From assembly GCA_041483455.1 (NCBI GenBank), contig JBGPFS010000008.1, positions 1 through 28,037 of the forward strand: DNA of 28,037 bases, read 5' to 3'. This stretch comes from JBGPFS01 sp041483455. Lineage in GTDB: Bacteria; Chloroflexota; Limnocylindria; Limnocylindrales; CSP1-4. Position numbers and translations under genes: made by a program. This document shows, one piece after another, positions 15,206-23,184 of the stretch. The notes beneath the pieces are model-generated. The model was not told the DNA's origin, ran no database searches, and worked only from the letters and a program-made list of their open reading frames with translations. How positions within the stretch are numbered: position 1 is the stretch's first letter; each line of letters starts with the position of its first letter.

Positions 15206-16096
15206 GTGCTCGGGGCCGTCGAGCCCGCCGGAGGACCGGCGGTCGTGCCGGGACCCGAGGTCACGTTCGGCGACGCCCGACGCCCGGAGACGTCCACTCG
15301 GGTCCGGCTGCCGGAATTCGAAGGCCCCCTGGGGCTCCTCCTCGCGCTCATCGAGTCGCGTCAGCTCGACATCCTGACCGTCCCGCTCGGGACGCTCGCC
15401 GGGGCGTACCTCGAGGCGCTGGCCCGTCTCGAAGGGGATCGGCTCGGGAACCTGTCGACCTTCGTCGCCGTCGCCGGTCAGCTGATCCTGATCAAGAGCC
15501 GGGCGCTGCTGCCGCGGCGCGTCGAGGCCCTGGCGGCGCCCGAGGACGAGCTCCTCGACCCGGAGGCCGAGCTGCGCGCCCGGCTCATCCTGTACCGGAT
15601 CTATCGGGATGCCGGGGCCGCGCTCCAGGCGGGGGCCCTCGAGCGGTCGGGCTCCTTCCACCGCGAGCCCGCCGTGGCCGGGGCCGCGGGCCGCGCCGGT
15701 GCCGTCCACGCACCTCCACCACCCCTGCCCGCCAGCCTCCTGGCCAGCGCGCTCGAGGGCCTGCTCCGGATCGCGCCGGCGCCGGCGCCTCCAGCGGAGC
15801 TCCTCGCCCGGCCGATCACGATCGGCGAGTGCGCGGAGCTCATCCGGGCCGCCCTTCGGAGCGCGCCGCTGATCGTCCTCCAGGAGCTGCTCCGCGACGT
15901 CAACGACCGAGTCGTCGTCGCGGTCACCTTCCTGGCGCTGCTCGAGCTGATGAAGCGCCGCGAGATCGTGGTCGAGCAGGCGGCGCCGTGGGGCCCGATC
16001 CTCGCCCGGGCCGCGACGCCGGCCGAGCGGGGGGCAGGCGGCTCGGCCCTCTCGCCGGACGTCCCGCTCGACGAGACGCTCGAGTCGTTCGCATGA
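15206..16096 (+). CDS. scpA: Segregation and condensation protein A
   Basis: ScpA is the kleisin of the Smc-ScpAB condensin that compacts and helps segregate the chromosome. The 296-residue protein has the N-terminal kleisin block RVRLPEFEGPLGLLLALIES, the second block GNLSTFVAVAGQLILIKSRA with LLPRR, a variable acidic/Ala-Pro middle, and a C-terminal winged helix (VVVAVTFLALLELMKRREIV). The Asp of the common FEGPLDLLL is Gly here. GTG 15206 lies 2 bases after the previous stop; the first 30 residues are unstructured-looking. The stop overlaps the scpB ATG (ATGA), as expected for subunits of one complex. Confidence 0.95.
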   Translation: MLGAVEPAGGPAVVPGPEVTFGDARRPETSTRVRLPEFEGPLGLLLALIESRQLDILTVPLGTLAGAYLEALARLEGDRLGNLSTFVAVAGQLILIKSRALLPRRVEALAAPEDELLDPEAELRARLILYRIYRDAGAALQAGALERSGSFHREPAVAGAAGRAGAVHAPPPPLPASLLASALEGLLRIAPAPAPPAELLARPITIGECAELIRAALRSAPLIVLQELLRDVNDRVVVAVTFLALLELMKRREIVVEQAAPWGPILARAATPAERGAGGSALSPDVPLDETLESFA

Positions 16097-16821
16097 GCGA
16101 GCCGACGGGTCCGCTCGTGCCGTCGGCGGCCACCGACGAGATCGTTCCGACGGAGCCGGCCGCTCCAGCTGGGATCACGGCGCCCGGCGAGCTGACCGAG
16201 CTGGCGCTCGAGGCCCTCCTCTTCGTGGCCGAACGACCCCTTTCGCGCCGTGAGATCGGGGCGCTCGCCGGCGTGGATCGCGAGACGGTCGATGCTCGCC
16301 TCGGGGATCTCGAGGTGACGCTTGCCGGGCGCGGGATCCGGCTGCTCGTGGCGGGCGACCGGGTCGAGCTGGCGACGGCGCCCGACGCCGGGCCGCTCAT
16401 CGCCCGCTACGTCGGGGCGGACCCGACCCGGCTCTCTCCGGCGTCGCTCGAGACCCTCGCGATCGTCGCCTATCGGCAGCCCGTCACGAAGGCCGCCATC
16501 GAGCGGATCCGGGGGGTCGACTCCGACTACACGATCCGGGCGCTCCTGCACCGCCGGCTCGTCGTCGAGCTCGGCCGAGCCGATTCCCCGGGGCGCCCGT
16601 TCTTGTACGGGACGGCCTTCGAGTTCCTCGAGCGCTTCGGCCTGACCAGCCTTGAGGACCTCCCGTCGCTCGAGGCCGAGGTCGCCGGTCGCCTCGCCGC
16701 GGAGTCGGATCCGGCACCCGAGTCGAGCGCGGAGCCGGACGCATCGGACGGGATCGAGCGGTCCGCCGTCACGGCGATCGCCGTCGGTCCGGGATGGGCC
16801 GACGTCGGGCGGGGCGTCTGA
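16093..16821 (+). CDS. scpB: Segregation and condensation protein B
   Basis: ScpB is the winged-helix accessory subunit that binds the ScpA linker in the condensin complex. The 242-residue product shows both winged-helix domains: LTELALEALLFVAERPLSRR onward, and LSPASLETLAIVAYRQPVTK followed by IERIRGVDSDYTIRALLHR and FEFLERFGLTSLEDLPSL, the most diagnostic stretch of the family. About 30 low-complexity residues precede the fold and an acidic Ser/Pro tail follows it. The start overlaps scpA by 4 bases; the next gene begins 5 bases after the stop. Confidence 0.96.
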   Translation: MSEPTGPLVPSAATDEIVPTEPAAPAGITAPGELTELALEALLFVAERPLSRREIGALAGVDRETVDARLGDLEVTLAGRGIRLLVAGDRVELATAPDAGPLIARYVGADPTRLSPASLETLAIVAYRQPVTKAAIERIRGVDSDYTIRALLHRRLVVELGRADSPGRPFLYGTAFEFLERFGLTSLEDLPSLEAEVAGRLAAESDPAPESSAEPDASDGIERSAVTAIAVGPGWADVGRGV

Positions 16822-16826
16822 GCGCG

Positions 16827-17606
16827 ATGGCCACTGAACGACTCCAGAAGGTCCTGGCCGCCGCCGGGGTGGCCTCACGCCGAGAATCGGAGCGACTGAT
16901 CGCGGCCGGCCGGGTGACCGTGGACGGCCGGATCGCCGCGCTCGGGATGTCGGTCGACCCGCTGGCCGTGCTGATCGAGGTCGACGGTCGAGCCGTGGGC
17001 GAGGCGAGCTCGCTGGTCCACCTGGCGGTCCACAAGCCCCTCGGTGTCGTCTCGACGGTCCGCGATCGTCACGCCGACCGGACCGTCCTCGACCTCGTGC
17101 CCACGGTCCTGGCCGGCGGCGCCCGGCTCTACCCCGTCGGAAGGCTCGATCGCGACTCGGAGGGCCTCCTCGTCCTGACCAACGACGGCGAGTGGGCCGA
17201 GCGAGTCCTCCACCCGCGGTTCGGGGTGGAGCGGGAGTATGCGATCGGGCTGGTCAGCCCGTTGACGCCCGACCAGATGGCGGCGCTTCGGGCCGGGATC
17301 CGCCTGGAGGAGGGCGTCGCCACCGTGGCCCACCTGCGCCCGATGACCGGGGTGGAGATCCGGCGCCTGGTCGGCCTCATCGCGTCACCGGCCGGCGACC
17401 TTCGCTGGTACCGGGCGACGATCGCCCAGGGCTGGAAGCGCCAGCTGCGCCGGACGCTCGCTGCCGTCGGGGCACCCGTCGAGCGCCTCGTCCGGGTCCG
17501 GATCGGGGTCCTGCGGATCGACGACCTGGCGAGCGGCCACGTGCGGCGGCTCACGACCCCCGAGATCCGCGGCCTGGGCGCCGGACGCCGGGTCCCGGAC
17601 CGATGA
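16827..17606 (+). CDS. rluB: RsuA/RluB/RluE/RluF-type rRNA pseudouridine synthase
   Basis: This 259-residue protein has an N-terminal S4 domain (RLQKVLAAAGVASRRESERL) and the pseudouridine synthase catalytic domain with the invariant Asp in PVGRLDRDSEGLLVLTNDGE (D108). VHKPLGVVST and ERVLHPRFGVEREYAIGL are also family hallmarks. It isomerises a uridine in rRNA; the Gram-positive homologue in the scpB-cmk context is usually RluB-like, modifying 23S rRNA, but the exact site is inferred. The ATG at 16827 is preferred to a GTG at 16794 inside scpB because it starts directly at the S4 domain. Its stop overlaps the cmk ATG. Confidence 0.94.
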   Translation: MATERLQKVLAAAGVASRRESERLIAAGRVTVDGRIAALGMSVDPLAVLIEVDGRAVGEASSLVHLAVHKPLGVVSTVRDRHADRTVLDLVPTVLAGGARLYPVGRLDRDSEGLLVLTNDGEWAERVLHPRFGVEREYAIGLVSPLTPDQMAALRAGIRLEEGVATVAHLRPMTGVEIRRLVGLIASPAGDLRWYRATIAQGWKRQLRRTLAAVGAPVERLVRVRIGVLRIDDLASGHVRRLTTPEIRGLGAGRRVPDR

Positions 17607-18340
17607 CGTCGACCGGCAGCCATCTGGTCGTGGCCCTCGACGGTCCCGCCTCGTCGGGCAAGAGCAGCGTCGGCGCAGCGGCCGCGGCGGCGCTGGGCTA
17701 CCGCTTCTGCGACACCGGGCTGTTCTACCGGGCGGTGACCTGGCTGGCCATGGAGCGGAGCGTCGGCCGATCGGACGCGGCGGGCCTGGTCCCGCTGGTC
17801 CGCGAGGTGACGCTCGTGGCCGATGGCGATGGCCGGCTCGGGCGCGTCGTCATCGGTGGGACCGACGTCACGGCCCGGGTCCGTGAGGCGCGGGTCGACC
17901 GCCAGGTCAGCGAGGTCGCGCGCGTCGCGGGGGTGCGCACGGCGCTGCTCCGGCGCCAGCGCGACCTGGCCAAGGGCGGTGGGATCGTGATGGCCGGCCG
18001 CGACATCGGGACGGTGGTCCTGCCCGACGCCGACCTGAAGATCTACCTCGACGCATCGGCGGAAGAGCGGGCCCGGCGACGGGCCGAGGAACGCGGACTC
18101 GACCCGGGCGGCCCGGCGGCCCGGGCGGTCCTCGACGAGCTGCGGCGACGCGACGCCCTGGATGCGAGCCGACCGGTCGCACCCCTCCGAGCCGCCCCGG
18201 ACGCGGTCGTGATCGAGACCGATGGAAACACGTTCGCCGAGACCGTCGAGGCGGTGTCCGCGGCCATCAGCGCCGCCGAGACCGGCGGCGCTGAGTCGAC
18301 CGGCGACGCCGACGCAGGCTCAGGGGAGGCTGGAACGTGA
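17603..18340 (+). CDS. cmk: Cytidylate kinase
   Basis: Cmk phosphorylates CMP and dCMP to the diphosphates. The 245-residue protein has the P-loop GPASSGKSS, substrate motif YRFCDTGLFYRAVTWLA, the CMP-binding GRDIGTVVLPDADLKIYLDA and the LID/Arg region RRDALDASRPVAPLR. The last 25 residues are a Gly/Ala/Ser/Asp tail without homology that I recognise. The ATG overlaps the preceding stop and the stop overlaps plsC (GTGA). The rlu-cmk-plsC-ispH-der order is a known conserved neighbourhood. Confidence 0.97.
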   Translation: MTSTGSHLVVALDGPASSGKSSVGAAAAAALGYRFCDTGLFYRAVTWLAMERSVGRSDAAGLVPLVREVTLVADGDGRLGRVVIGGTDVTARVREARVDRQVSEVARVAGVRTALLRRQRDLAKGGGIVMAGRDIGTVVLPDADLKIYLDASAEERARRRAEERGLDPGGPAARAVLDELRRRDALDASRPVAPLRAAPDAVVIETDGNTFAETVEAVSAAISAAETGGAESTGDADAGSGEAGT

Positions 18341-19137
18341 GCTCCCGGGCCGGAGCGCCCGAAATGGACTCCTCCTCCAAGCCGACTCCGGAGCCGACCC
18401 GGAAGCCCGTGGCCGACCCGGCCCTGGCGAGCGGCCTCAACGTCGTCGTGCACGTGGGTTCGCGGGGCTCGAAGATCGTCTTGAGCTGCCTGACCCGGGT
18501 GACGATCGAAGGCGCGCTCGACCGCATCCCTCGTTCGGGGCCGCTCATCATCGCCTCGAACCACGCCTCGAACGCCGACGGGCCGTTCATCGGCGGCTGG
18601 CTCATCCCGCGCCTCGGCCGGCGGATCCACTGGCTGGGCAAGAAGGAGATGCTCGACTGGCCGATCCTCGGCTGGGTCTTCCGCTCGGGGTCCATCCACG
18701 GGGTCGACCGTGCCGCCGCCGACATCGAGGCATTCCGGCTCCTCATCCGGATCCTCGACGCCGGAAACGTCGTCGTCCTGTTCCCGGAGGGGACCCGGAG
18801 CCCGGACGGAACGCTCCACGAGGCGAAGGACGGGATCGGCCTGCTCGCCCTGCGGACGGGTGCGCCGATCCTCCCGGTGGGGCTGGCGGGAACGGGCCGC
18901 TTCTGGCCCAAGGGCGATCGACCGCACCCGGGCGGCCGGGTGACCATCCGGGTCGGCGAGCCGTTCCGACTGGCCGACGTCCTGCCCCCGGACGCGGACC
19001 GGAAGGCGCTCAAGACCCTCGGGACGACGGCGATCATGGCCCGGATCGCGGCGTTGCTGCCACCGGAGCTGCGGGGCGTGTACGCGGAGGCCGCCGCGGG
19101 AGTGGCCGCGTCCGCGCTGCCCCCGACCGGCCGCTGA
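18337..19137 (+). CDS. plsC: 1-acyl-sn-glycerol-3-phosphate acyltransferase (PlsC family)
   Basis: PlsC acylates lysophosphatidate to phosphatidate in membrane phospholipid synthesis; gpsA, which supplies glycerol 3-phosphate, lies 2.7 kb downstream. The 266-residue protein has the HX4D catalytic motif at H76-D81 (SNHASNADGP), the acceptor-binding FPEGTRS (E151-R154) and LPVGLAGTGRFWPKG. It lacks a strong N-terminal membrane helix; about 30 polar residues precede the fold. The GTG overlaps the cmk stop; an internal ATG at 18364 would remove nine residues and is an alternative. A 93-base gap follows. Confidence 0.93.
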   Translation: MSSRAGAPEMDSSSKPTPEPTRKPVADPALASGLNVVVHVGSRGSKIVLSCLTRVTIEGALDRIPRSGPLIIASNHASNADGPFIGGWLIPRLGRRIHWLGKKEMLDWPILGWVFRSGSIHGVDRAAADIEAFRLLIRILDAGNVVVLFPEGTRSPDGTLHEAKDGIGLLALRTGAPILPVGLAGTGRFWPKGDRPHPGGRVTIRVGEPFRLADVLPPDADRKALKTLGTTAIMARIAALLPPELRGVYAEAAAGVAASALPPTGR

Positions 19138-19215
19138 GCGGCCCCCGACCGACCCCTGACCGAGCGCGGACCCACTACCGATCGGTCGCCGGCCGGCCGC
19201 TTCCGGACCCCATGC

Positions 19216-19221
19216 GATAAT
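19216..19221 (+). promoter_or_regulatory. Possible -10 hexamer GATAAT upstream of ispH
   Basis: GATAAT, the closest match to the TATAAT consensus in this window, ends 9 bases before the ispH ATG. A transcript from it would have a leader of about 2-3 bases. No -35 match or Shine-Dalgarno is visible in the 93-base gap. Confidence 0.45.
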
Positions 19222-19230
19222 CGGACCCAG

Positions 19231-20211
19231 ATGAGCAGCGTCCACGATGTCCGGATCGCCAAGCGCACTGGATTCTGTTACGGCGTCCGCGAGGCGATCG
19301 ACAAGGCCAAGGAAGCGGCCGCGGCCGGCAAGGAGACGCACACCCTCGGGCAGGTCGTCCACAACGAGGGCGTGATCGCCGACCTCCAGCGGATCGGCGT
19401 CCGGACGGTCGACCAGCTCGACGACGTGGAGCGGGGCTCGGCGGTCGTCATCCGCGCCCACGGCGTCCGGCCCGAGGTGATGGAGCGCGCGGAGGCCCGC
19501 GGCCTCGAGGTCATCGATGGCACCTGCACCTGGGTGATCCAGGAGCAGCGCGAGCTCCAGCGGCTCGTCGACGAGGGCTACACGATCGTCCTGCTCGGCA
19601 CGCCCCGCCACCCGGAGGTCGTCGGCCTGCTCGGGTTCGCACCCGATGCCATCGTCGTCGACGACGAGGGCGAATGGGACCGGATCCCGCACAAGAAGAA
19701 GCTCGCATTGATCAGCCAGAGCACCCAGCCGCCCTGGAAGTTCGAGCAGCTGGCCGCCTTCATGGTCGGTCGGAGCCACGAGCTCAAGATCGTGAACACG
19801 GTCTGCCCGGTCACCATCCGCCGCCAGGAGGACACCCTGGAGACGGCTCGAGGGGTCGACCTCATGGTGGTCGTCGGCGGCCGCTCGAGCGCGAACACGA
19901 AAGAGCTGACCCGGCTGTGCGAGATCAACGGCACGCCGGCGGTCCAGGTCGAGTCCGTCACGGACCTCGACGACCCGTCGATCTTCGAGGGGGCCGGGAC
20001 GGTCGGGATCACCGGCGGCACGTCGACCCCGATCGAGGACCTGGCCCGGGTCGCCGAGCGGATCCTCCAGGTGGCCGGGACGCCCGAGGTGGCCGCCCAC
20101 GCGAACGAGCTCGCCATGGCCGCGCTGGCCGAGGCCGCGACGCCGGCCGGCCGGACGACCTCGCTGCCGATCCCGGGTCCGGCCGACGCCTCGCCCGCCG
20201 GCGTGGCCTGA
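19231..20211 (+). CDS. ispH: 4-hydroxy-3-methylbut-2-enyl diphosphate reductase
   Basis: IspH makes IPP and DMAPP in the last MEP pathway step using a [4Fe-4S] cluster. The 326-residue protein has the three cluster cysteines C16 (GFCYGV), C99 (DGTCTWV) and C192 (NTVCPVT), and ligand-binding HNEGVI, RAHGV, RHPEVVGLLG, SQSTQP and SANTKEL. The segment around the second Cys usually reads ATCP or CTCP; the Pro is Thr here. The C-terminal 35 residues are an Ala/Pro/Gly tail. The ATG is preceded by a GATAAT hexamer, hinting at a promoter. The next gene starts 17 bases after the stop. Confidence 0.96.
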   Translation: MSSVHDVRIAKRTGFCYGVREAIDKAKEAAAAGKETHTLGQVVHNEGVIADLQRIGVRTVDQLDDVERGSAVVIRAHGVRPEVMERAEARGLEVIDGTCTWVIQEQRELQRLVDEGYTIVLLGTPRHPEVVGLLGFAPDAIVVDDEGEWDRIPHKKKLALISQSTQPPWKFEQLAAFMVGRSHELKIVNTVCPVTIRRQEDTLETARGVDLMVVVGGRSSANTKELTRLCEINGTPAVQVESVTDLDDPSIFEGAGTVGITGGTSTPIEDLARVAERILQVAGTPEVAAHANELAMAALAEAATPAGRTTSLPIPGPADASPAGVA

Positions 20212-20228
20212 GCGGCCGGCCCAGCCAA

Positions 20229-21863
20229 GTGGACGCCCTCCCGGTCGTCGCGATCGTCGGCCGCCCGAACGTCGGCAAGAGCACGCTCTTCAACCGCATC
20301 CTCGGCGGCCGGTATGCGATCGTCGAGGACCGGGCGCGGACGACCCGCGACCGTCTCTACGGCGCCGCCGAGTGGAACGGTCGGCGGTTCACGGTGGTCG
20401 ACACGGGCGGCCTCGAGATCGACCCGACCGATTCGATCGAGGCTGGGGTCCAGGAGCAGGCTCGCCTTGCGATCGCCGAGGCGGACGTGATCGTGCTGGT
20501 CGCCGACGCGATCAGCGGGCCGACCCCCGGGGACCTCGAGGCGGCCGAGCTCCTGCGTTCGGCCCGCGCGCCGGTCCTCATGGCGGTCAACAAGGCCGAC
20601 AACGAGAAGCGCGACCTCGAGGCGGCCGAGTTCTACGCGCTGGGCTGGGAGGAGACCTACCCGATCAGCGCGGCCCACGGGCGGGGCACCGGCGATCTCC
20701 TCGACGCGATCGTGTGGGCGCTGCCGCCGGAGAGCGAGGCTGAGATCGCCCGCAAGGCGCGCGAACGCGAGGCGGAGGCCTGGGCCAAGGACGTCGAGGC
20801 TGGGATCCTCGAACCGTTCGTGGTCGGTGCGCGCGACGAGGCCGTCGACGACGACAGCGGATCCGAGGCGCTCGACCCGGACGCGGCCGAGGCCCGCCGC
20901 TGGGACGCCGCGATGGCGGCCGACGGCGAGCCGGTCGCGATCGCGATCGTCGGGCGTCCGAACGTCGGCAAGTCGAGCCTCGTCAACGCCCTGCTCGGCG
21001 AGGAGCGGGTGATCGTCAGCGACATCCCGGGCACCACTCGCGACGCGATCGACACCCGGGTCGCGTATGGCCGGACCGAGGTCACCCTGATCGACACCGC
21101 CGGGCTCCGGCGACGCGGCAAGATCGCCAACGGCCCGGCCGCCGAGCGGTACTCCTCGCTCCGGGCGATGAAGGCGATCGCCCGGGCCGACGTCGCGATC
21201 GTCGTCCTCGACGCCAGCGACGGTCTGACGGCCCAGGACGCCCACGTGGCCGGCTACGTCGTCGAGGAGGGCAAGGGCCTGGTCGTCGCGGTCAACAAGT
21301 GGGACGTCCTCGAGGACAAGACGGACCGCACCTTCGATGAGTACGTCAAGTCGATCCGCCGTGACGTCCCCTTCCTCGACCTGGCCCCGGTGATCTCGAT
21401 CAGCGCCCGGACCGGCCAGCGGGTGAGCCGGGTCCTCGAGGCCGCGATCGACATCTGGGGTGAGCGCCGCAAGCGGATCGGCACCGGCGAGCTGAACCGC
21501 CTCCTGTCGATCGCGGTCAGCCGCCAGGTGCCTCCGGCGGTCAAGGGCAAGCGGCCCAAGTTCTTCTACGGCACGCAGGTCGCCGTGGCGCCGCCGACCT
21601 TCGTCTTCTTCGCCCGCGACGCCGGGAGCGTCCACTTCAGCTACCAGCGCTACCTCGAGAATCAACTCCGGGAGGCCTACGGCTTCGACGGGACGCCGAT
21701 CCGGCTCGTCTTCCGGGAGCGGAGCGCGGTCGACCTGCCGAAGCGCTCGAAGTCCCGCCGAAGAGCCGCGGGGCCGGCCCGACCGTCCGCCCGACCGTCC
21801 GTGCCTCCGTCGGCTCGCCCGGCGGCCCGACCCGGCGGGGGTCGACCGCCGCAGCGCGGATGA
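20229..21863 (+). CDS. der: Ribosome biogenesis GTPase Der (EngA)
   Basis: Der is a double GTPase needed for 50S subunit assembly. The 544-residue protein has two complete G domains: P-loops GRPNVGKS at 11-18 and 242-249, DTGG and DTAG switch II motifs, NKAD and NKWD specificity motifs, and ISA-type G5 boxes. The KH-like C-terminal domain is complete (KRPKFFYGTQVAVAPPTFVF, HFSYQRYLENQLREAYGF). The linker between G domains is longer and more acidic than usual (region of VGARDEAVDDDSGSEALDPD), and a tail of about 40 Arg/Pro/Ser/Ala residues follows the KH domain. GTG 20229 puts the first strand at once and follows ispH by 17 bases. The stop overlaps gpsA. Confidence 0.96.
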   Translation: MDALPVVAIVGRPNVGKSTLFNRILGGRYAIVEDRARTTRDRLYGAAEWNGRRFTVVDTGGLEIDPTDSIEAGVQEQARLAIAEADVIVLVADAISGPTPGDLEAAELLRSARAPVLMAVNKADNEKRDLEAAEFYALGWEETYPISAAHGRGTGDLLDAIVWALPPESEAEIARKAREREAEAWAKDVEAGILEPFVVGARDEAVDDDSGSEALDPDAAEARRWDAAMAADGEPVAIAIVGRPNVGKSSLVNALLGEERVIVSDIPGTTRDAIDTRVAYGRTEVTLIDTAGLRRRGKIANGPAAERYSSLRAMKAIARADVAIVVLDASDGLTAQDAHVAGYVVEEGKGLVVAVNKWDVLEDKTDRTFDEYVKSIRRDVPFLDLAPVISISARTGQRVSRVLEAAIDIWGERRKRIGTGELNRLLSIAVSRQVPPAVKGKRPKFFYGTQVAVAPPTFVFFARDAGSVHFSYQRYLENQLREAYGFDGTPIRLVFRERSAVDLPKRSKSRRRAAGPARPSARPSVPPSARPAARPGGGRPPQRG

Positions 21864-22897
21864 GCGAGCCGGCCCGGCTGGCCGTCGTCGGGAGCGGGGC
21901 GTGGGGAACCACCCTCGCGATCAGCGCGGCCGAGCGCGAGCCGACGGTCCTCCTGGCGCAGCATCCGGAGACCGCAGCGCGCCTCGCCGCCGACCGCCGG
22001 AACGAGCGGCGCCTGCCCGGGATCGCGTTCCCCGATGGGCTCGCGGTGACCGCCGATCCCACGCGCCTCGCCGACGCAGACCTGGTCATCTTCGCGGTGC
22101 CGTCCGCCCACCTGCGCGGGGTCGTCGGCGCGGTCGCGAGCGCGATCCAGCCGTCGGCCGATCTGCTCTCGGTGGTGAAAGGGCTCGAGGCCGGGACGCT
22201 CCTGCGGATGAGCCAGGTAATCGCCGACGCGGGCGCCCTCGACCCGCGCCGCGTGGCCGCCCTGTCCGGACCGACGCTCGCCCTCGAGATCGCCCGCGGA
22301 CTGCCGGCCGGGGCGGTCGTCGGGGCCGAGGACCTGGGACTGGCCGAACGGATCCAGGTCCGCCTGGGCCGCCGGGCGTTCCGGCTGTACGTCAACGCGG
22401 ACATCGTCGGCGTCGAGCTCTGCGGGGCGCTCAAGAACATCCTGGCGATCGCGGCCGGCGCCGCCGAGCAGCTCGGCTTCGGCGACAACGGGAAGGCCAG
22501 CCTCATCACCCGCGGCCTGGCCGAGATGATCCGACTCGGGGTGGCAGCCGGGGCGCACCCGCTGACGTTCGCCGGGCTGGCCGGCATCGGCGACGTCGTC
22601 GCGACCTGCGGTTCGAACTTGTCGCGAAACCACCGGCTGGGTGTCGAGCTGGCCAAGGGTCGCTCGTGGACGGAGATCGAGGCGAGCCTGCCCGGCGTGG
22701 CCGAGGGGGCGTACACCGTCGACGCGGCGATCGCCCTCGCCGAGCAGCTCGACGTCGAGCTGCCGATCGCCCGCGAGGTCCATCGGGCCCTGTTCGAGGG
22801 GAAGAGCGTCCAGCGCTGCCTGATCGACCTGCTGGCCCGCGAATCGCGCGACGAGCTGGCGGGCTTCGGCCTGCCGCTCGAGCGCTGGAGCGACTGA
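21860..22897 (+). CDS. gpsA: NAD(P)-dependent glycerol-3-phosphate dehydrogenase
   Basis: GpsA reduces dihydroxyacetone phosphate to sn-glycerol 3-phosphate for phospholipid synthesis. The 345-residue protein has the Rossmann dinucleotide motif VGSGAWGTTLAI, the VKGLEAGTLLRMSQ and LSGPTLALEIARGLP motifs, and the catalytic Lys region GVELCGALKNILAIAAGAAE. The GLAGIGDVVATCGSNLSRNH stretch is diagnostic. The ATG overlaps the der stop (ATGA). The stop is followed by a short GC-rich inverted repeat (22904-22909 with 22916-22921) without a T tract and then tRNA-Pro. Confidence 0.97.
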   Translation: MSEPARLAVVGSGAWGTTLAISAAEREPTVLLAQHPETAARLAADRRNERRLPGIAFPDGLAVTADPTRLADADLVIFAVPSAHLRGVVGAVASAIQPSADLLSVVKGLEAGTLLRMSQVIADAGALDPRRVAALSGPTLALEIARGLPAGAVVGAEDLGLAERIQVRLGRRAFRLYVNADIVGVELCGALKNILAIAAGAAEQLGFGDNGKASLITRGLAEMIRLGVAAGAHPLTFAGLAGIGDVVATCGSNLSRNHRLGVELAKGRSWTEIEASLPGVAEGAYTVDAAIALAEQLDVELPIAREVHRALFEGKSVQRCLIDLLARESRDELAGFGLPLERWSD

Positions 22898-22959
22898 TCC
22901 CCGGCGCCGACCCGCCGGCGCGATCCGCGATGGGCGGTCGGGTGTGCGTCCGCACCTGC

Positions 22960-22965
22960 TAGACT
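22960..22965 (+). promoter_or_regulatory. Possible -10 hexamer TAGACT for tRNA-Pro
   Basis: TAGACT lies 12 bases before the mature tRNA 5' end, in the 11-base string GCTAGACTCCG that is also found before dxs. No clear -35 is present. Confidence 0.4.
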
Positions 22966-22977
22966 CCGAGGTCCGAT

Positions 22978-23054
22978 CGGGGCGTGGCGCAGCCTGGTAG
23001 CGCACCTGAATGGGGTTCAGGAGGTCGAGCGTTCGAATCGCTCCGCCCCGACCA
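22978..23054 (+). tRNA. tRNA-Pro, anticodon GGG
   Basis: A 77-base cloverleaf can be folded by eye. The acceptor stem pairs CGGGGCG (22978-22984) with CGCCCCG (23044-23050), followed by discriminator A and an encoded CCA at 23052-23054. The anticodon stem CCTGA/TCAGG encloses ATGGGGT, giving anticodon GGG for CCC (and CCT) codons. The T arm is GAGCG-TTCGAAT-CGCTC, and the D arm contains AGCCTGGTAGC. It reads the most GC-rich proline codons, which suits this genome. Confidence 0.96.
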
Positions 23055-23071
23055 ACAATCTGAACAGGAGA

Positions 23072-23107
23072 ATGGCCCCTGGTACGCCGCCGGGGGTCAT
23101 TTGATTC
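23072..23107 (+). terminator. Rho-independent-type terminator after tRNA-Pro
   Basis: An 11-base-pair stem (23072-23082 with 23090-23100, two G-T pairs) encloses a 7-base loop and is followed directly by TTGATTC, a modest T-rich run. It begins 17 bases after the tRNA CCA. A second small hairpin, GGGGT-TTG-ACCCC, follows at 23108-23120. The position between the tRNA and a gene with its own promoter supports termination. Confidence 0.6.
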
Positions 23108-23148
23108 GGGGTTTGACCCCAGTTCTGACCAGTGTGGCCGAACGGGCC

Positions 23149-23177
23149 TTGACCTACCTCGGTATCTGATGTAGTAC
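23149..23177 (+). promoter_or_regulatory. Promoter (TTGACC - 17 - TAGTAC) with overlapping TGTAGTACA palindrome for the PadR gene
   Basis: TTGACC at 23149-23154 and TAGTAC at 23172-23177 are separated by 17 bases, the best -35/-10 pair in the window. The -10 lies inside TGTAGTACA (23170-23178), a perfect inverted repeat around one central base. PadR-type regulators bind inverted repeats with ATGT/ACAT-like half sites, so autoregulation is plausible but inferred. The -10 ends 7 bases before the ATG, so the mRNA would be leaderless. Confidence 0.5.
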
Positions 23178-23184
23178 AGCGGCG

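Noticed and set aside
19177..19186. Palindrome ACCGATCGGT upstream of ispH as an operator
   Set aside because: GATC-centred palindromes are expected often in this GC-rich, CGATCG-rich DNA. There is no second copy and no matching regulator.
22904..22921. GCGCCG/CGGCGC hairpin after gpsA as a terminator
   Set aside because: The stem is only 6 bp with no T tract, and the region is so GC-rich that such stems arise by chance.
22984..23169. A 61-codon ORF reading through the tRNA-Pro gene (MAQPGSAPEWGSGGRAFESL...)
   Set aside because: It is the translation of the tRNA itself; this peptide is a familiar annotation artefact.
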